DNA of 64,000 nucleotides, taken from positions 62,001-126,000 of the forward strand of contig CANLWN010000002.1 of NCBI GenBank assembly GCA_947494825.1, in the 5' to 3' direction. The translations under genes and the position numbers were made by a program. Shown in pieces: positions 8,540 through 16,637 of this stretch. The notes under the pieces were generated by a model that saw only the letters and a program-made list of their open reading frames with translations, was not told the DNA's origin and searched no databases. The stretch's first letter is position 1. The number at the start of each line of letters is the position of its first letter. The stretch comes from an uncultured Flavobacteriaceae bacterium (GTDB lineage Bacteria > Bacteroidota > Bacteroidia > Flavobacteriales > Flavobacteriaceae).

Positions 8540-10927
8540 ATGTGGTCCAATTTTGTCAAAATCGCCCACCGAAAGTTATGGAAGCAAAAGGGTAGTTCCT
8601 TTACCAAGTTATTTAGTCTCTCCGTAGGGATTGTAAGCCTTTTTTATATCGGGATCTACATGCACCAGGAGTTGGCTTTCGATACCTTTCACAGAAACTA
8701 CGAACGAATCGTAAAGATCAATACCTCCATAATGTCTCCTACCGGCGATCTTTCCCTGGGGCTGACCGCCGCACCGCTAGGACCTTATCTAAGTAGCGTT
8801 GCTCCCGAGGTGGAAGCCTTGGCCAGAATAAACAAGGAATACGGCAGCCATTCGATCCGGAAGGGCGAACGGCTATTTTCGGAGAGCGAAAATATCTTCT
8901 ATGCCGATCCGGGATTCTTTACGCTTTTTGATTTTGATCTAGTAAGTGGAAACAAGAACACTGCACTGGACGGACCCAACAAGGTGATCATTACCGAACG
9001 CATGGCCCAAAAATATTTTGGCTCAACGGATGTCCTGAACAAGGTGCTGTACTACGACGACAAACCCTTTACCGTTTCCGGGCTGATCCAAAAGATGCCC
9101 GCCCGTACACACCTGCAGTTCGATTTCCTGATTTCCATGGCCACCTTCTTTGCCAAGAGCGACCCAAATGCTGCCCAAAATTGGACATGGCTTCCCATGA
9201 ACACCTATCTCCTTCTCAACAAAAGGGAGCAGATTGCACAACTGGAAGACAGGTTAAAGACCATACCCCAATACCTGGAAGAAAACCAAACCAATGATCG
9301 GTATTCTGCTTCCTTGGAGCCCTTGGACGGATTGCACTTTAGTGCGCCCAAATTGGGGGAATTGGGGCCCAAAGGAAAACGATCCGACCTTTATTTGCTC
9401 CTGGCTATTGGTATTATGATCTTGCTCCTGGCCATTTCCAACTTTATCAACCTCACTACGGCCCAGGTGGATGTACAGGGCAAGGAAGTTTCTGTAAAAA
9501 AGACCATCGGTGCCTCAAAAAAGGACATTTTTAAGCAGTTTTTCGCGGAATCCTTGCTCCTGACTTCCCTGGCCACCGTGCTCTCCGTGGGAGGGATTCT
9601 GGGCTCAGTTCCCTACTTTGGACATTTTATGGGTGCGGAGTTCAATATCGAATTCCTATTGCACCCGATTACGTTTATTTTACTCCCCCTGGTCCCCTTG
9701 GTCCTGTCCTTATTGGGAGGTATCTACCCGGCCCTGAAGTTCTCCAATATCGCTTCGGTGCCCGTGCTGAAATCGAAGGAAACAAAATATACATGGCTAA
9801 ACACGAGAAGCTCGTTGTTGGTCTTTCAATTTTCCATTACCAGTGCCTTGATTATTGGTTCGCTCCTTATTTTGAAACAATTGAATTTTATGCAAGATCA
9901 GGAGTTGGGCATAGACATGGAACAGAAAATAGTGTTGGATTACGGCCCCAACTCCGGTATTGGAAACGCTTTTGAGGCCCTAAAGGAAGAGCTGGGCGCT
10001 GTTCCAGGGGTAAATCGTATTTCCTTTAGCTCCCATGTACCTGGACAGGTACCCAACGGGGTGTCTACCCAAATAAGGGATGTCAAGGGGCGTACGAGCA
10101 ATGGGGAGATCAACCTTAACCTTGTGGACCAAGATTTTATCAAAAACTATGGCCTGCAGGTGGTAGCGGGGCGCGATTTTAGAAAAGGTGAAAATGATCT
10201 AACCACTTCCCTGATCCTCAATGAAGCCGCGGTAAAGGCATTTGGTTACGAAAACCCTATGGATATTCTGGGTGCTTCCTTTGAGCAATGGGGCGGAAAC
10301 GGCACGGTGATCGGCGTGGTAAAGGATTTTAACTATATGTCGCTACACGAGGATGTGGGCTTGCTGTCCTTAAAGATTTGGCCGCAACAATTCATGAAGA
10401 TTACCATGCAGTTGGGCAAGCAGAATTTTGAGGAAACCCTTCAAAATTTAAAAAGCAAATGGGCCTCCTTGTATCCCAATATCCCGTTCACCTATTATTT
10501 TGCGGATGATCATTTCAGGGCGCAGTACGATAAGGACAAACAGTTTGCGGGCGTCGTTAGCTTGTTTACCGTAGTCTCCGTTTGTATGGGTATTTTGGGA
10601 CTGATCGCCTATGCCACCTTTTGGTGTGCACGGAGGAGAAAGGAAATGTCCATCCGGAAAGTATTGGGTGCCCAAGTACCCCTACTGGTCTGGAAACTGT
10701 ACAAGGGATTTAGCATTCCTGTGTTGATCGGTTTTATGATTGCCGTACCCGTAGCCTATTATCTGGGTGCCCAATGGCTGGAACAGTTTGCCTTTCGGTT
10801 CCAAATCCGTTGGCATTTCTTTGCCTTGCCCCTGCTTCTTCTACTGGTGTTCGTATGGATGGCGGTGGGGATGCAGACCCTGCAGGTAGTGCAGGCCAAC
10901 CCGGTGGACAATTTGAAGGAAGAATGA
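8540..10927 (+). CDS. FtsX/MacB-type ABC transporter permease, divergent copy
   Basis: This is the fifth tandem permease (795 residues). It keeps the overall double MacB/FtsX layout but is the most divergent: it begins MWSNFVKIAHRKLWKQKGSS, the C-terminal motif reads GLIAYATFWCARRRKEMSIR rather than GLFGL..QRTKEIGIR, and it ends NPVDNLKEE rather than NPVxSLRTE. It is followed after 45 bp by the ATPase gene, so it is the permease immediately next to the ATPase. The divergence may reflect a specialised subunit that pairs with the others. Confidence 0.92.
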   Translation: MWSNFVKIAHRKLWKQKGSSFTKLFSLSVGIVSLFYIGIYMHQELAFDTFHRNYERIVKINTSIMSPTGDLSLGLTAAPLGPYLSSVAPEVEALARINKEYGSHSIRKGERLFSESENIFYADPGFFTLFDFDLVSGNKNTALDGPNKVIITERMAQKYFGSTDVLNKVLYYDDKPFTVSGLIQKMPARTHLQFDFLISMATFFAKSDPNAAQNWTWLPMNTYLLLNKREQIAQLEDRLKTIPQYLEENQTNDRYSASLEPLDGLHFSAPKLGELGPKGKRSDLYLLLAIGIMILLLAISNFINLTTAQVDVQGKEVSVKKTIGASKKDIFKQFFAESLLLTSLATVLSVGGILGSVPYFGHFMGAEFNIEFLLHPITFILLPLVPLVLSLLGGIYPALKFSNIASVPVLKSKETKYTWLNTRSSLLVFQFSITSALIIGSLLILKQLNFMQDQELGIDMEQKIVLDYGPNSGIGNAFEALKEELGAVPGVNRISFSSHVPGQVPNGVSTQIRDVKGRTSNGEINLNLVDQDFIKNYGLQVVAGRDFRKGENDLTTSLILNEAAVKAFGYENPMDILGASFEQWGGNGTVIGVVKDFNYMSLHEDVGLLSLKIWPQQFMKITMQLGKQNFEETLQNLKSKWASLYPNIPFTYYFADDHFRAQYDKDKQFAGVVSLFTVVSVCMGILGLIAYATFWCARRRKEMSIRKVLGAQVPLLVWKLYKGFSIPVLIGFMIAVPVAYYLGAQWLEQFAFRFQIRWHFFALPLLLLLVFVWMAVGMQTLQVVQANPVDNLKEE

Positions 10928-10972
10928 AAAATGTATTAATTTTCCCGTTTTTACGGGTTCAAAATAAAAAAA

Positions 10973-11635
10973 ATGCTCTTACAACTAAGCCATATTTTTA
11001 AATGGGTCAACTCGGGCGGGCAGCGTATTTTCCTGCTCAAGGATATTAACCTTAACGTGGCCGAAGGCGAGTTCATTTCCGTCATGGGGCCCTCGGGATC
11101 TGGGAAATCTACGCTACTCAATGTCATCGGCATGTTGGATACCTTTGATGAAGGCACCTATGATTTTCTGGATACCTCAGTGCACAATTTAAGGGAAAAG
11201 CACCGGGCCAATCTCTATAAGGAATATATTGGCTTTGTTTTCCAATCCTATCATTTACTGGACGAACTTACCGTAAAGGAGAACCTGGAAATGCCGCTCC
11301 TGTACAAAAAACACCGGTCGTCGGAACGCAAGGCCCTAGTGGCCGACATGTTGGATCGTTTTAATATGGTCGCAAAAAAAGACCTCTTTCCAGCCCAACT
11401 CAGTGGGGGCCAACAACAATTGGTGGGCGTGGCCCGGGCCTTGATCGCGAGCCCCAAGCTTATCCTTGCGGATGAGCCCACTGGAAACTTGAACTCCGAG
11501 CAAGGCGAGGAGATCATGGAACAATTTAAACAACTGAACAATGAAGGCGTAACCATCATCCAAGTGACACATTCGGAGAAAAATGCAGCCTATGGCAAAC
11601 GCATCATCAAGTTATTGGACGGACGAATGGTCTAA
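10973..11635 (+). CDS. ABC transporter ATP-binding protein (LolD/MacB type)
   Basis: This 220-residue ATPase powers MacB/LolCE-like permeases and is probably shared by the five permeases upstream. Visible motifs are Walker [10 protein letters not shown] (residues 39-47), Q-loop glutamine 91 in [13 protein letters not shown], signature LSGGQQQ (143-149), Walker B LILADEP (163-169) and switch histidine 200 in QVTH. The signature is followed by LVGVARAL, whereas LolD-like proteins usually read LSGGEQQRVAIARAL, so the helical-domain contact is somewhat unusual. The length is normal for stand-alone ATPases of this family. The start [10 protein letters not shown] is 45 bp after the last permease. 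Confidence 0.95.
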   Translation: MLLQLSHIFKWVNSGGQRIFLLKDINLNVAEGEFISVMGPSGSGKSTLLNVIGMLDTFDEGTYDFLDTSVHNLREKHRANLYKEYIGFVFQSYHLLDELTVKENLEMPLLYKKHRSSERKALVADMLDRFNMVAKKDLFPAQLSGGQQQLVGVARALIASPKLILADEPTGNLNSEQGEEIMEQFKQLNNEGVTIIQVTHSEKNAAYGKRIIKLLDGRMV

Positions 11636-11666
11636 AGCCCTGCTAAAGCTGATATTTCCTGTTTTT

Positions 11667-12746
11667 TTATGAAGATGATTTCACTGGAACCACCCCATGC
11701 AGATCAGATGAAAGGTGTTCTCGCTGCCATTCTTCGGAAGCAGTTGAAAAGCCCATATTTGAAAATTGGGGCATCCCCTGCTCCTTTTCATAGGCTTCCA
11801 GGTCCCAAGATTTTGTAAATACGGCACGTACCATCAGTTTCAAGGCCTTTAGTTTGTTCGTGAAGGTCTGTTTGGCCATAGGATGGGGCAACAGATACGT
11901 CCTGACCAAGGTTTCAAAGTCGTCCGCTTCCTTGCCCACGATGTCCCTTACTACCGAAGTGGGAGCGTTTTGGGACCAAACCTTAGCATGATGGCCTTCT
12001 TTTATGTAGTACCGCACCTGCGAGGCATCCCGTTTTGGCAAGCCACTGGCCTTCATCACCTTTAGGATCATTTTTTCCGAGAGCTGGGCGACCTTTACTT
12101 TTCTTTTTAGCACGTTGGATATAATCTGGGCCATTTGCTGCGCACTAAGTACTTCTTTCCCAGTGACCCGGTAGGTTTTATCCCGATGGGCCGCCGGATC
12201 GTTCAAAATATGCGCGGCTACCTGTCCAATGTCTTCATTGGAGGGTGGAGCATTTTCACCAAAGTCCGGGAGCATCCCAAATTGTGCGAGGGGTTCGGGA
12301 GTCAGGAAATAGACAAAACCGAAAAGCCCGGGATTCAGGATGGTCAAATTCAATGCACTGCGTTTGAACATATCATCTACCAACCAATGCTCCTTGGTAT
12401 ACACAGAATAGTGGGTGTTGGAACTGAGCCATTGCGTAAGGAGGACCACATGCTCCACCTGGGAATCCCTTAGGGCGGATAGAAGCACGGAACCTTGAAA
12501 CAACAGGTTGGGGTAAGTAGGGACCAAATAAACCCGATCAACCCCTATTAGAGACTTTCTTACATCCCTAATATCCAGAATATTTCCTACAAAAATCTCG
12601 GCTCCCATACGTTTAAGCTGGGTAGCTTTTTCGGAATTTGGATTGCGGACAAAGGCCCTTACCTCTAAGCCCAACCGGAGTAGTTCCAGAGCGGCCGGAA
12701 ATCCCGTATTTCCATTGGCGGCCGTAATCAGTACTTTCGTTTTCAT
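11667..12746 (-). CDS. NAD(P)-binding NmrA-like / SDR-type reductase
   Basis: This 359-residue protein starts with a Rossmann fold: MKTKVLITAANGNTGFPAAL carries the GxxGxxG-like dinucleotide site (about residues 8-14), followed by RAFVRN, typical of atypical short-chain dehydrogenases of the NmrA/NAD(P)H-binding family. Such proteins act as quinone or aldehyde reductases or as redox sensors in the cytoplasm. The C-terminal about 90 residues extend beyond the usual NmrA domain and are of unknown role. Its ATG overlaps the stop of the upstream hydrolase gene by 4 bp (ATGA), so the two are translationally coupled. Confidence 0.85.
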   Translation of the reverse strand: MKTKVLITAANGNTGFPAALELLRLGLEVRAFVRNPNSEKATQLKRMGAEIFVGNILDIRDVRKSLIGVDRVYLVPTYPNLLFQGSVLLSALRDSQVEHVVLLTQWLSSNTHYSVYTKEHWLVDDMFKRSALNLTILNPGLFGFVYFLTPEPLAQFGMLPDFGENAPPSNEDIGQVAAHILNDPAAHRDKTYRVTGKEVLSAQQMAQIISNVLKRKVKVAQLSEKMILKVMKASGLPKRDASQVRYYIKEGHHAKVWSQNAPTSVVRDIVGKEADDFETLVRTYLLPHPMAKQTFTNKLKALKLMVRAVFTKSWDLEAYEKEQGMPQFSNMGFSTASEEWQREHLSSDLHGVVPVKSSS

Positions 12747-13645
12747 AGGGCAATGGTTTTACGTAACGGATGGGATTCGCCCATAAACTGCTTAAATTGA
12801 CGGACGACCTCAGCGGGTCTGTCCATATGGACATAGTGCCCGGCCCTATCTATAATCTGGAGCTTGGCATTGGGCAGTTTTTCTTTGATTTCGTGACCGA
12901 GTTGTAAATGGATAAAGCGATCGTGTTTGCCCCAAAGAACAAGGGTAGGAACGTTCAGCTGGTGCGCCCGCTTTTCAAAACGTTCCTGCTGCTCCCTAAA
13001 ATTCTGAAAGTACGATTTGAATGCTATTTGAGTGCTTTTGTTTTGGCCATCCCTTAAAAACGCTTCCTGAATCTCCCTCGGAATAGTGTTTCCTTTATAA
13101 AATCCTTTGTGATAGGCTATTTGTGCCGAAATTTTGGGAAACCATTCGATAAGCGCTTTCGCTCGTATAGAACCCTTCCTTGCAAAACTCTTTAATTCCC
13201 AAGAATTGTATTGGGGTCTTGGGAAAGGAATTCCATCCATGACCACAAGTTTTGATACCCTACCAGGATGCTCAAGCCCTACTAAAAAAGCGGGCAATAG
13301 CCCTATATCTGTCGCCACTAGCACCGCGTTCGAAATCTGCATCGTGTCCATAAAAGCTACGACGACCTCTGCAAAAAAAGAAGAGGTATACGACGCTGGC
13401 CGTTGCAAGGGTTCGCTGCCCCCAAAGCCAGGCCAGTCTATGGCCCATACGTGATAATCACTGGCTAGGCTCGGGGCCACATCATACCATGCCTGCAGGT
13501 TTTCCGGTACGCCGTGCAATAGAATGATCGGCGGTTTGGAGCGATCTCCAAGTTCCGCGTAGCGCAGCTTTAAGTCCAATTGTTTTAACCGCACTGTATC
13601 GGTGGACAGTAAATGGTATTGCCGTGTATTTTTTTGTGTTTCCAT
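12743..13645 (-). CDS. Alpha/beta hydrolase with Asp-type nucleophile (epoxide hydrolase/dehalogenase-like)
   Basis: This cytoplasmic alpha/beta hydrolase has about 300 residues. The oxyanion region is LHGVPENLQAW, the nucleophile elbow is VATDIGLLPA (Asp rather than Ser), the acid region follows LVLWGKHDRFI, and the catalytic His is in AGHYVHMDRP. An Asp nucleophile points to epoxide-hydrolase or haloalkane-dehalogenase chemistry rather than esterase activity. A longer frame exists up to 13870, but METQKNTRQYHLL at 13645 is preferred because the extra upstream residues look non-coding and overlap the next gene. It overlaps the NmrA-like gene downstream by 4 bp. Confidence 0.85.
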   Translation of the reverse strand: METQKNTRQYHLLSTDTVRLKQLDLKLRYAELGDRSKPPIILLHGVPENLQAWYDVAPSLASDYHVWAIDWPGFGGSEPLQRPASYTSSFFAEVVVAFMDTMQISNAVLVATDIGLLPAFLVGLEHPGRVSKLVVMDGIPFPRPQYNSWELKSFARKGSIRAKALIEWFPKISAQIAYHKGFYKGNTIPREIQEAFLRDGQNKSTQIAFKSYFQNFREQQERFEKRAHQLNVPTLVLWGKHDRFIHLQLGHEIKEKLPNAKLQIIDRAGHYVHMDRPAEVVRQFKQFMGESHPLRKTIAL

Positions 13646-13665
13646 ATTATGATTTTTAAAAATTT

Positions 13666-13938
13666 TTATCGTTTCTGCATCCATGTCCCTAGGTAACGCA
13701 TCAGAAAAGGCATTATGGGGAATACCACTACGGAGACCACCAGGTACACCGTAATCATAAGTGCCACCTTGGGATCTAGAAGGTGCATGGGGAAAAGTTG
13801 TTTCAATAACCAACTCATGGCCAAAATCATTGGATAAACTGTTGTGGCGGTCACTAGGACCTGTTTCCAATAGACCGGCCTTATCATTGGGGGGTTTTCA
13901 ATTTTTTTCCCCTGCGTCGTTTGTTCCATTGCTTTCAT
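13666..13938 (-). CDS. Small two-helix membrane protein resembling the C-terminal part of antibiotic biosynthesis monooxygenase-type proteins
   Basis: This protein of about 90 residues has two hydrophobic helices: VLVTATTVYPMILAMSWLL and ALMITVYLVVSVVVFPIMPF, followed by LMRYLGTWMQ. This pattern of two helices with a YP motif and MPxLMRxLxxWL resembles the membrane tail found at the C-terminus of some ABM-domain proteins, here without the catalytic domain. The start MKAMEQTT at 13938 is chosen; MEQTT at 13929 is also possible, and a longer frame to 13971 is less likely. It is the first gene of the minus-strand operon with the hydrolase and NmrA-like genes, downstream of a MarR-type operator. 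Function unknown. Confidence 0.65.
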   Translation of the reverse strand: MKAMEQTTQGKKIENPPMIRPVYWKQVLVTATTVYPMILAMSWLLKQLFPMHLLDPKVALMITVYLVVSVVVFPIMPFLMRYLGTWMQKR

Positions 13939-14115
13939 AGTAAAGCGTCCATTGACGTTTTTAAAGCACAAATCTGTACTGCTCCTTTACCGAATATCTT
14001 CGCTTGTTGTTCCATATTGCATGGGTCTTAAAACCTTCAGTTTGAAACTTTACTACGTTTTGTTGTTGATTTCTTTTAATTATTTTCATGATGTTGATTT
14101 TAAATGGTTCATATT

Positions 14116-14133
14116 ATGTTGCATATACAACAT
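14116..14133. promoter_or_regulatory. Putative MarR operator copy 1
   Basis: ATGTTGCATATACAACAT is an 18-bp near-palindrome (6-bp perfect arms ATGTTG/CAACAT). The core GTTGCATATACAAC is repeated exactly at 14572-14585 upstream of the marR gene. Copy 1 lies just past the 3' end of marR, about 180 bp upstream of the minus-strand hydrolase operon, where it could control that operon. The two copies flank the MarR gene, as expected for autoregulation plus control of a neighbour. Confidence 0.7.
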
Positions 14134-14148
14134 TAATTTCAAATTTTT

Positions 14149-14550
14149 TTATGTCAAGTTTTTTTCCAATTTTTCGATAGGGTCCATGCCACCATCACCC
14201 AAAAGTTCCATAAGACGGTCCATAGCCTTTTCCCACTTGGGAATCAACTGTACCACTAGTTGGTTACCTTCTGCTGTGAGTTCCACATGGGGTCTGTAGT
14301 CATCAGTTTTACCTACCAAGCCCTTCCTTTCCAGAATCTTGATGTTTCTGCTCACGGTAGAACGTTCCAAACAGAGCACCTCTCCTAGCTTTCCCTGTTC
14401 TACCCTACCCAATTCGTGCATAGTAAAGAGAATGGTCATTTGGTTCTCCGTTACCCCGGAATCGGTCAGGCCTCCCCTAATATAGCCATCCGCTATTCGC
14501 GACAACTTTCGTAAACGGGATCCTATACACTGTTCCAAACGATACTTCAT
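14149..14550 (-). CDS. MarR-family transcriptional regulator
   Basis: This 133-residue winged-helix regulator has the MarR layout: N-terminal helix (MKYRLEQCIGSRLRKLSR), DNA-binding region with NQMTILFTMHELGRVEQGKL and the recognition segment LCLERSTVSRNIKILERKGL, the wing ending in TDDYRPHVELTAEG, and C-terminal dimerisation helices. MarR proteins are dimeric repressors that leave DNA when a small aromatic or electrophilic ligand, or oxidation, is sensed. Identical operator cores lie on both sides of the gene (14118-14131 and 14572-14585), so it probably represses itself and the downstream hydrolase/NmrA operon. Confidence 0.92.
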   Translation of the reverse strand: MKYRLEQCIGSRLRKLSRIADGYIRGGLTDSGVTENQMTILFTMHELGRVEQGKLGEVLCLERSTVSRNIKILERKGLVGKTDDYRPHVELTAEGNQLVVQLIPKWEKAMDRLMELLGDGGMDPIEKLEKNLT

Positions 14551-14569
14551 ACAGCAAAGATAATACTAT

Positions 14570-14585
14570 ATGTTGCATATACAAC
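14570..14585. promoter_or_regulatory. Putative MarR operator copy 2 (marR promoter)
   Basis: ATGTTGCATATACAAC repeats the operator at 14116. It lies about 20 bp upstream of the marR start (14550) on the minus strand and in the divergent region shared with the tetR-like gene, a position suited to autorepression. Confidence 0.7.
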
Positions 14586-14702
14586 CTTATTAACACTTAA
14601 TTAACTTCCGATTCTTCGTATTGTTCCATTTTGAGGGTGGTGCCAGACAGCGCCCGAAATGTTATCCTGGATGTATTTGTCTATCGCAACCAAAAGTTTT
14701 TT

Positions 14703-14742
14703 ACCAAACGTTTGGTTACTTAAAAAATTATTTATAAGTTTG
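14703..14742 (+). promoter_or_regulatory. TetR promoter with overlapping operator
   Basis: The perfect 14-bp palindrome ACCAAACGTTTGGT (14703-14716) overlaps the -33 TTG (14712-14714) of a Bacteroidota-type promoter. The -7 box TAAGTTTG (14735-14742) fits TAnnTTTG with a 20-bp spacer. Transcription would start near 14749, just before the TTG start codon proposed at 14767. Repressor bound here would block sigma-factor access, giving autoregulation. Confidence 0.72.
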
Positions 14743-14766
14743 ATCAGTTACTTAAAAAAAAATCGT

Positions 14767-15333
14767 TTGAGACCAAAGAAAATTGAGGACAAGAAATTAA
14801 TATTAAATCTAATGTCTGTATTGCGAAAAAAGGGATACGAAGGTTCTAGCTTGAATCAATTGGCCGAAGCCGCCGATTTGAACAAAGCGAGCCTGTACCA
14901 TCGATTTCCAGGGGGTAAGAAGGAAATTACCGATGCGGTGCTTGACTTTGCGGATGAGTGGGTTAAAGACCATATCTACAAGCTGGTAGCCGATAGTTCG
15001 GTTCCTCCCCAGGACAGATTGCAAGAAGCCCTTAAGATCATTAGTGAAGATCTGTATGACAATGGCCATGAAATGTGCCTTCTAAGGGCACTGTCCATGG
15101 ATGCCGGACAAGGTTTGTTTGAAAAAAAGATTAAGGGGAGCATGACTACATGGATTGATGCCTTTACCCTATTGGGAATAGATTTTGGGTATGGCAAGGA
15201 GGAAGCTGGCCAAAAGGCGGTCCGGGTATTGGTGCATATTCAGGGCGGATTGGTGGTTTCCGAAAGCTTGGGTTCCGTGGAGCCCTTTAAAGCTGTACTA
15301 AAGGCTATTGAGCAACTGTATCTGGAATCTTAA
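14767..15333 (+). CDS. TetR/AcrR-family transcriptional regulator
   Basis: This TetR regulator of about 188 residues has an N-terminal helix-turn-helix: KKIEDKKLILNLMSVLRKKG followed by YEGSSLNQLAEAADLNKASLY and HRFPGGKKEI. An open frame extends to 14659, but that stretch contains the promoter and operator, so it cannot be coding. The first ATG inside (14812) would delete helix 1, so the in-frame TTG at 14767 is the best start; it has no clear Shine-Dalgarno but follows an A-rich leader. The C-terminal ligand domain includes SMDAGQGLFEKKIKGSM. The palindrome ACCAAACGTTTGGT occurs upstream of this gene and twice downstream, defining a small regulon. Confidence 0.88.
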   Translation: MRPKKIEDKKLILNLMSVLRKKGYEGSSLNQLAEAADLNKASLYHRFPGGKKEITDAVLDFADEWVKDHIYKLVADSSVPPQDRLQEALKIISEDLYDNGHEMCLLRALSMDAGQGLFEKKIKGSMTTWIDAFTLLGIDFGYGKEEAGQKAVRVLVHIQGGLVVSESLGSVEPFKAVLKAIEQLYLES

Positions 15334-15354
15334 AAAAATTTGAAAAGAAAAGTA

Positions 15355-15368
15355 ACCAAACGTTTGGT
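15355..15368. promoter_or_regulatory. Putative TetR operator copy 2
   Basis: This is an exact copy of ACCAAACGTTTGGT in the 71-bp gap between the TetR gene and the NTF2-like gene, about 36 bp before the latter's start. It suggests that the NTF2-like gene has its own TetR-controlled promoter. Confidence 0.75.
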
Positions 15369-15404
15369 AAATAACTTGGGGAACAACATACAAAAAGTAA
15401 GCTT

Positions 15405-15797
15405 ATGAAAGATCTAAAGCTAGAAGATTATAAGGCGATAAGAGAAACTGTCCAACTGTATATTGCAGGCGGCAGATCCGGGGAATCAGAACTTATGAAG
15501 AAAGCATTTCATGAAGATGCCACCATCTTCGGTTGGATGTACCCCAATGCCGACGACCTGACAGAAAAAGCGGAGGTGGCAGGGCCCATTCAGTTGTTGT
15601 TTGATTTTGTACATGATATAGGTCCCGCGAAAAACCTGGAAGGGGAATTCGTTCGTATAGATGTCGTTGGTACCTCGGCCAACGTGAGACTCGAGCTATA
15701 TGATTGGCAGGGCACACGTTATACGGATACTCTGAACCTGATAAAAAAAGGGACCCAATGGCTCATTGTGGGTAAAATATTCAACCAACTGGTATGA
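15405..15797 (+). CDS. NTF2-like / putative lumazine-binding family protein
   Basis: This 130-residue single-domain protein has the SnoaL/NTF2-like cone fold pattern: helices in YKAIRETVQLYIAGGRSGES, the segment KKAFHEDATIFGWM, and C-terminal strands RLELYDWQGTRYTDTLNLIK and TQWLIVGKIFNQLV. It matches the shape of the 'lumazine_bd_2' branch of NTF2-like proteins, which are small-ligand binders or isomerase/hydrolase-type enzymes of mostly unknown substrate. There is no signal peptide, so it is probably cytoplasmic. TetR operators lie on both sides of it, making it the most direct target of the upstream regulator. Confidence 0.8.
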   Translation: MKDLKLEDYKAIRETVQLYIAGGRSGESELMKKAFHEDATIFGWMYPNADDLTEKAEVAGPIQLLFDFVHDIGPAKNLEGEFVRIDVVGTSANVRLELYDWQGTRYTDTLNLIKKGTQWLIVGKIFNQLV

Positions 15798-15832
15798 ACC
15801 ATATGGCTAAAAAAAATTTAAAAAAGTTAGTT

Positions 15833-15846
15833 ACCAAACGTTTGGT
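15833..15846. promoter_or_regulatory. Putative TetR operator copy 3 in the 262-bp gap before the YHS gene
   Basis: ACCAAACGTTTGGT is here part of the 18-bp perfect palindrome TTACCAAACGTTTGGTAA (15831-15848), the most symmetrical of the three copies. It overlaps a -7-like TAAGTTTA. It lies at the start of the 262-bp gap 15798-16059. The rest of the gap (15849-16059) shows no convincing ORF or hairpin and probably forms a long leader for the YHS/isochorismatase/hydrolase gene group. Confidence 0.75.
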
Positions 15847-16059
15847 AAGTTTAAAAATATGCGCAAAAACTTCCTGCCTAGGGGGATAATGTCTAATTAA
15901 AAGGGACTATATGGGGAAAGGACCAGCAAATTGAAAAATCGTATTGCCGCTAACAGAGCGGCCAAAGATACTATGGAAATGCACCGCTCAAATTAGAAAC
16001 GTTCGACTTGCGGTAGCAAAACCAAAATTGATTCAAAAAAAATATTAAAAACAATTACA

Positions 16060-16533
16060 ATGAAAACTTTAAAAGCAATTTTAATAGCACTAACGGTCAC
16101 CTTGACCACCTCTGTAGCCTTGGCGCAGGACAAAAAAGCAAATAACATTGACAATAGCAATATTGCCCTAAGCGGTTATAGTCCGGTATCCTATTTGGAT
16201 TTGGGCCTAGCCCAAAAAGGGGACAAACAGTTCAAATCGGAACATAACAAGGTCATTTATTACTTCACCTCGGCAAAACAAAAGTCGGTTTTTGATAAAA
16301 ATCCGCAAAAATACCTCCCGCAGTATGGTGGGTTCTGTGCTTTTGGTGTGTATGCCGGGGCCAAATTCCGAGTGGATCCCAACAAGTTCATTGTAAAAAA
16401 TGGGAAGTACTATCTGTTTTTGTACAATCTGGAATTGGATGCACAACAACTTTGGTTGGCCGAAAACAACCACAATGGACTGGTAACCGCCGCCGATAAA
16501 AACTGGAAGAAACTCGTTGCCACCTATAATTAG
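16060..16533 (+). CDS. Exported YHS-domain protein
   Basis: This 157-residue protein has a clear signal peptide (MKTLKAILIALTVTLTTSVALAQ). The mature part has a YHS-like domain: NIALSGYSPVSYLDLGLAQK, YYFTSAKQKSVFDKNPQKYL, then PQYGGFCAFGVYAGAKFRVD. YHS domains occur in metal-handling proteins and as small periplasmic proteins of unknown function in Bacteroidota. The single Cys in GGFCAFG could be a metal ligand. It is the first gene after the third TetR operator and probably leads a plus-strand gene group up to 21180. Confidence 0.85.
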   Translation: MKTLKAILIALTVTLTTSVALAQDKKANNIDNSNIALSGYSPVSYLDLGLAQKGDKQFKSEHNKVIYYFTSAKQKSVFDKNPQKYLPQYGGFCAFGVYAGAKFRVDPNKFIVKNGKYYLFLYNLELDAQQLWLAENNHNGLVTAADKNWKKLVATYN

Positions 16534-16546
16534 GAAGAACACTACT

Positions 16547-16567
16547 CCGCCTACCTGCGGTGGGCGG
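16547..16567. repeat. Palindromic repeat after the YHS gene
   Basis: CCGCC (16547-16551), ACC, loop TGC, GGT and GGCGG (16563-16567) form an imperfect hairpin 14 bp after the YHS stop codon. It is GC-rich and of the same style as the palindromes in the tRNA array. With the following GTGTTT it may act as a weak terminator or mRNA-stabilising hairpin, but a true T-tract is missing. Confidence 0.5.
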
Positions 16568-16637
16568 TGTTTCAGGGTATCCTTTAGGAATTACCTATTG
16601 ATATCAAAATCTAACACACATAAAAAAACAAACACCA

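Noticed and set aside
14659-14766. Upstream extension of the TetR gene
   Set aside because: It contains the operator and the -33/-7 promoter boxes, so it cannot be translated from the main promoter.
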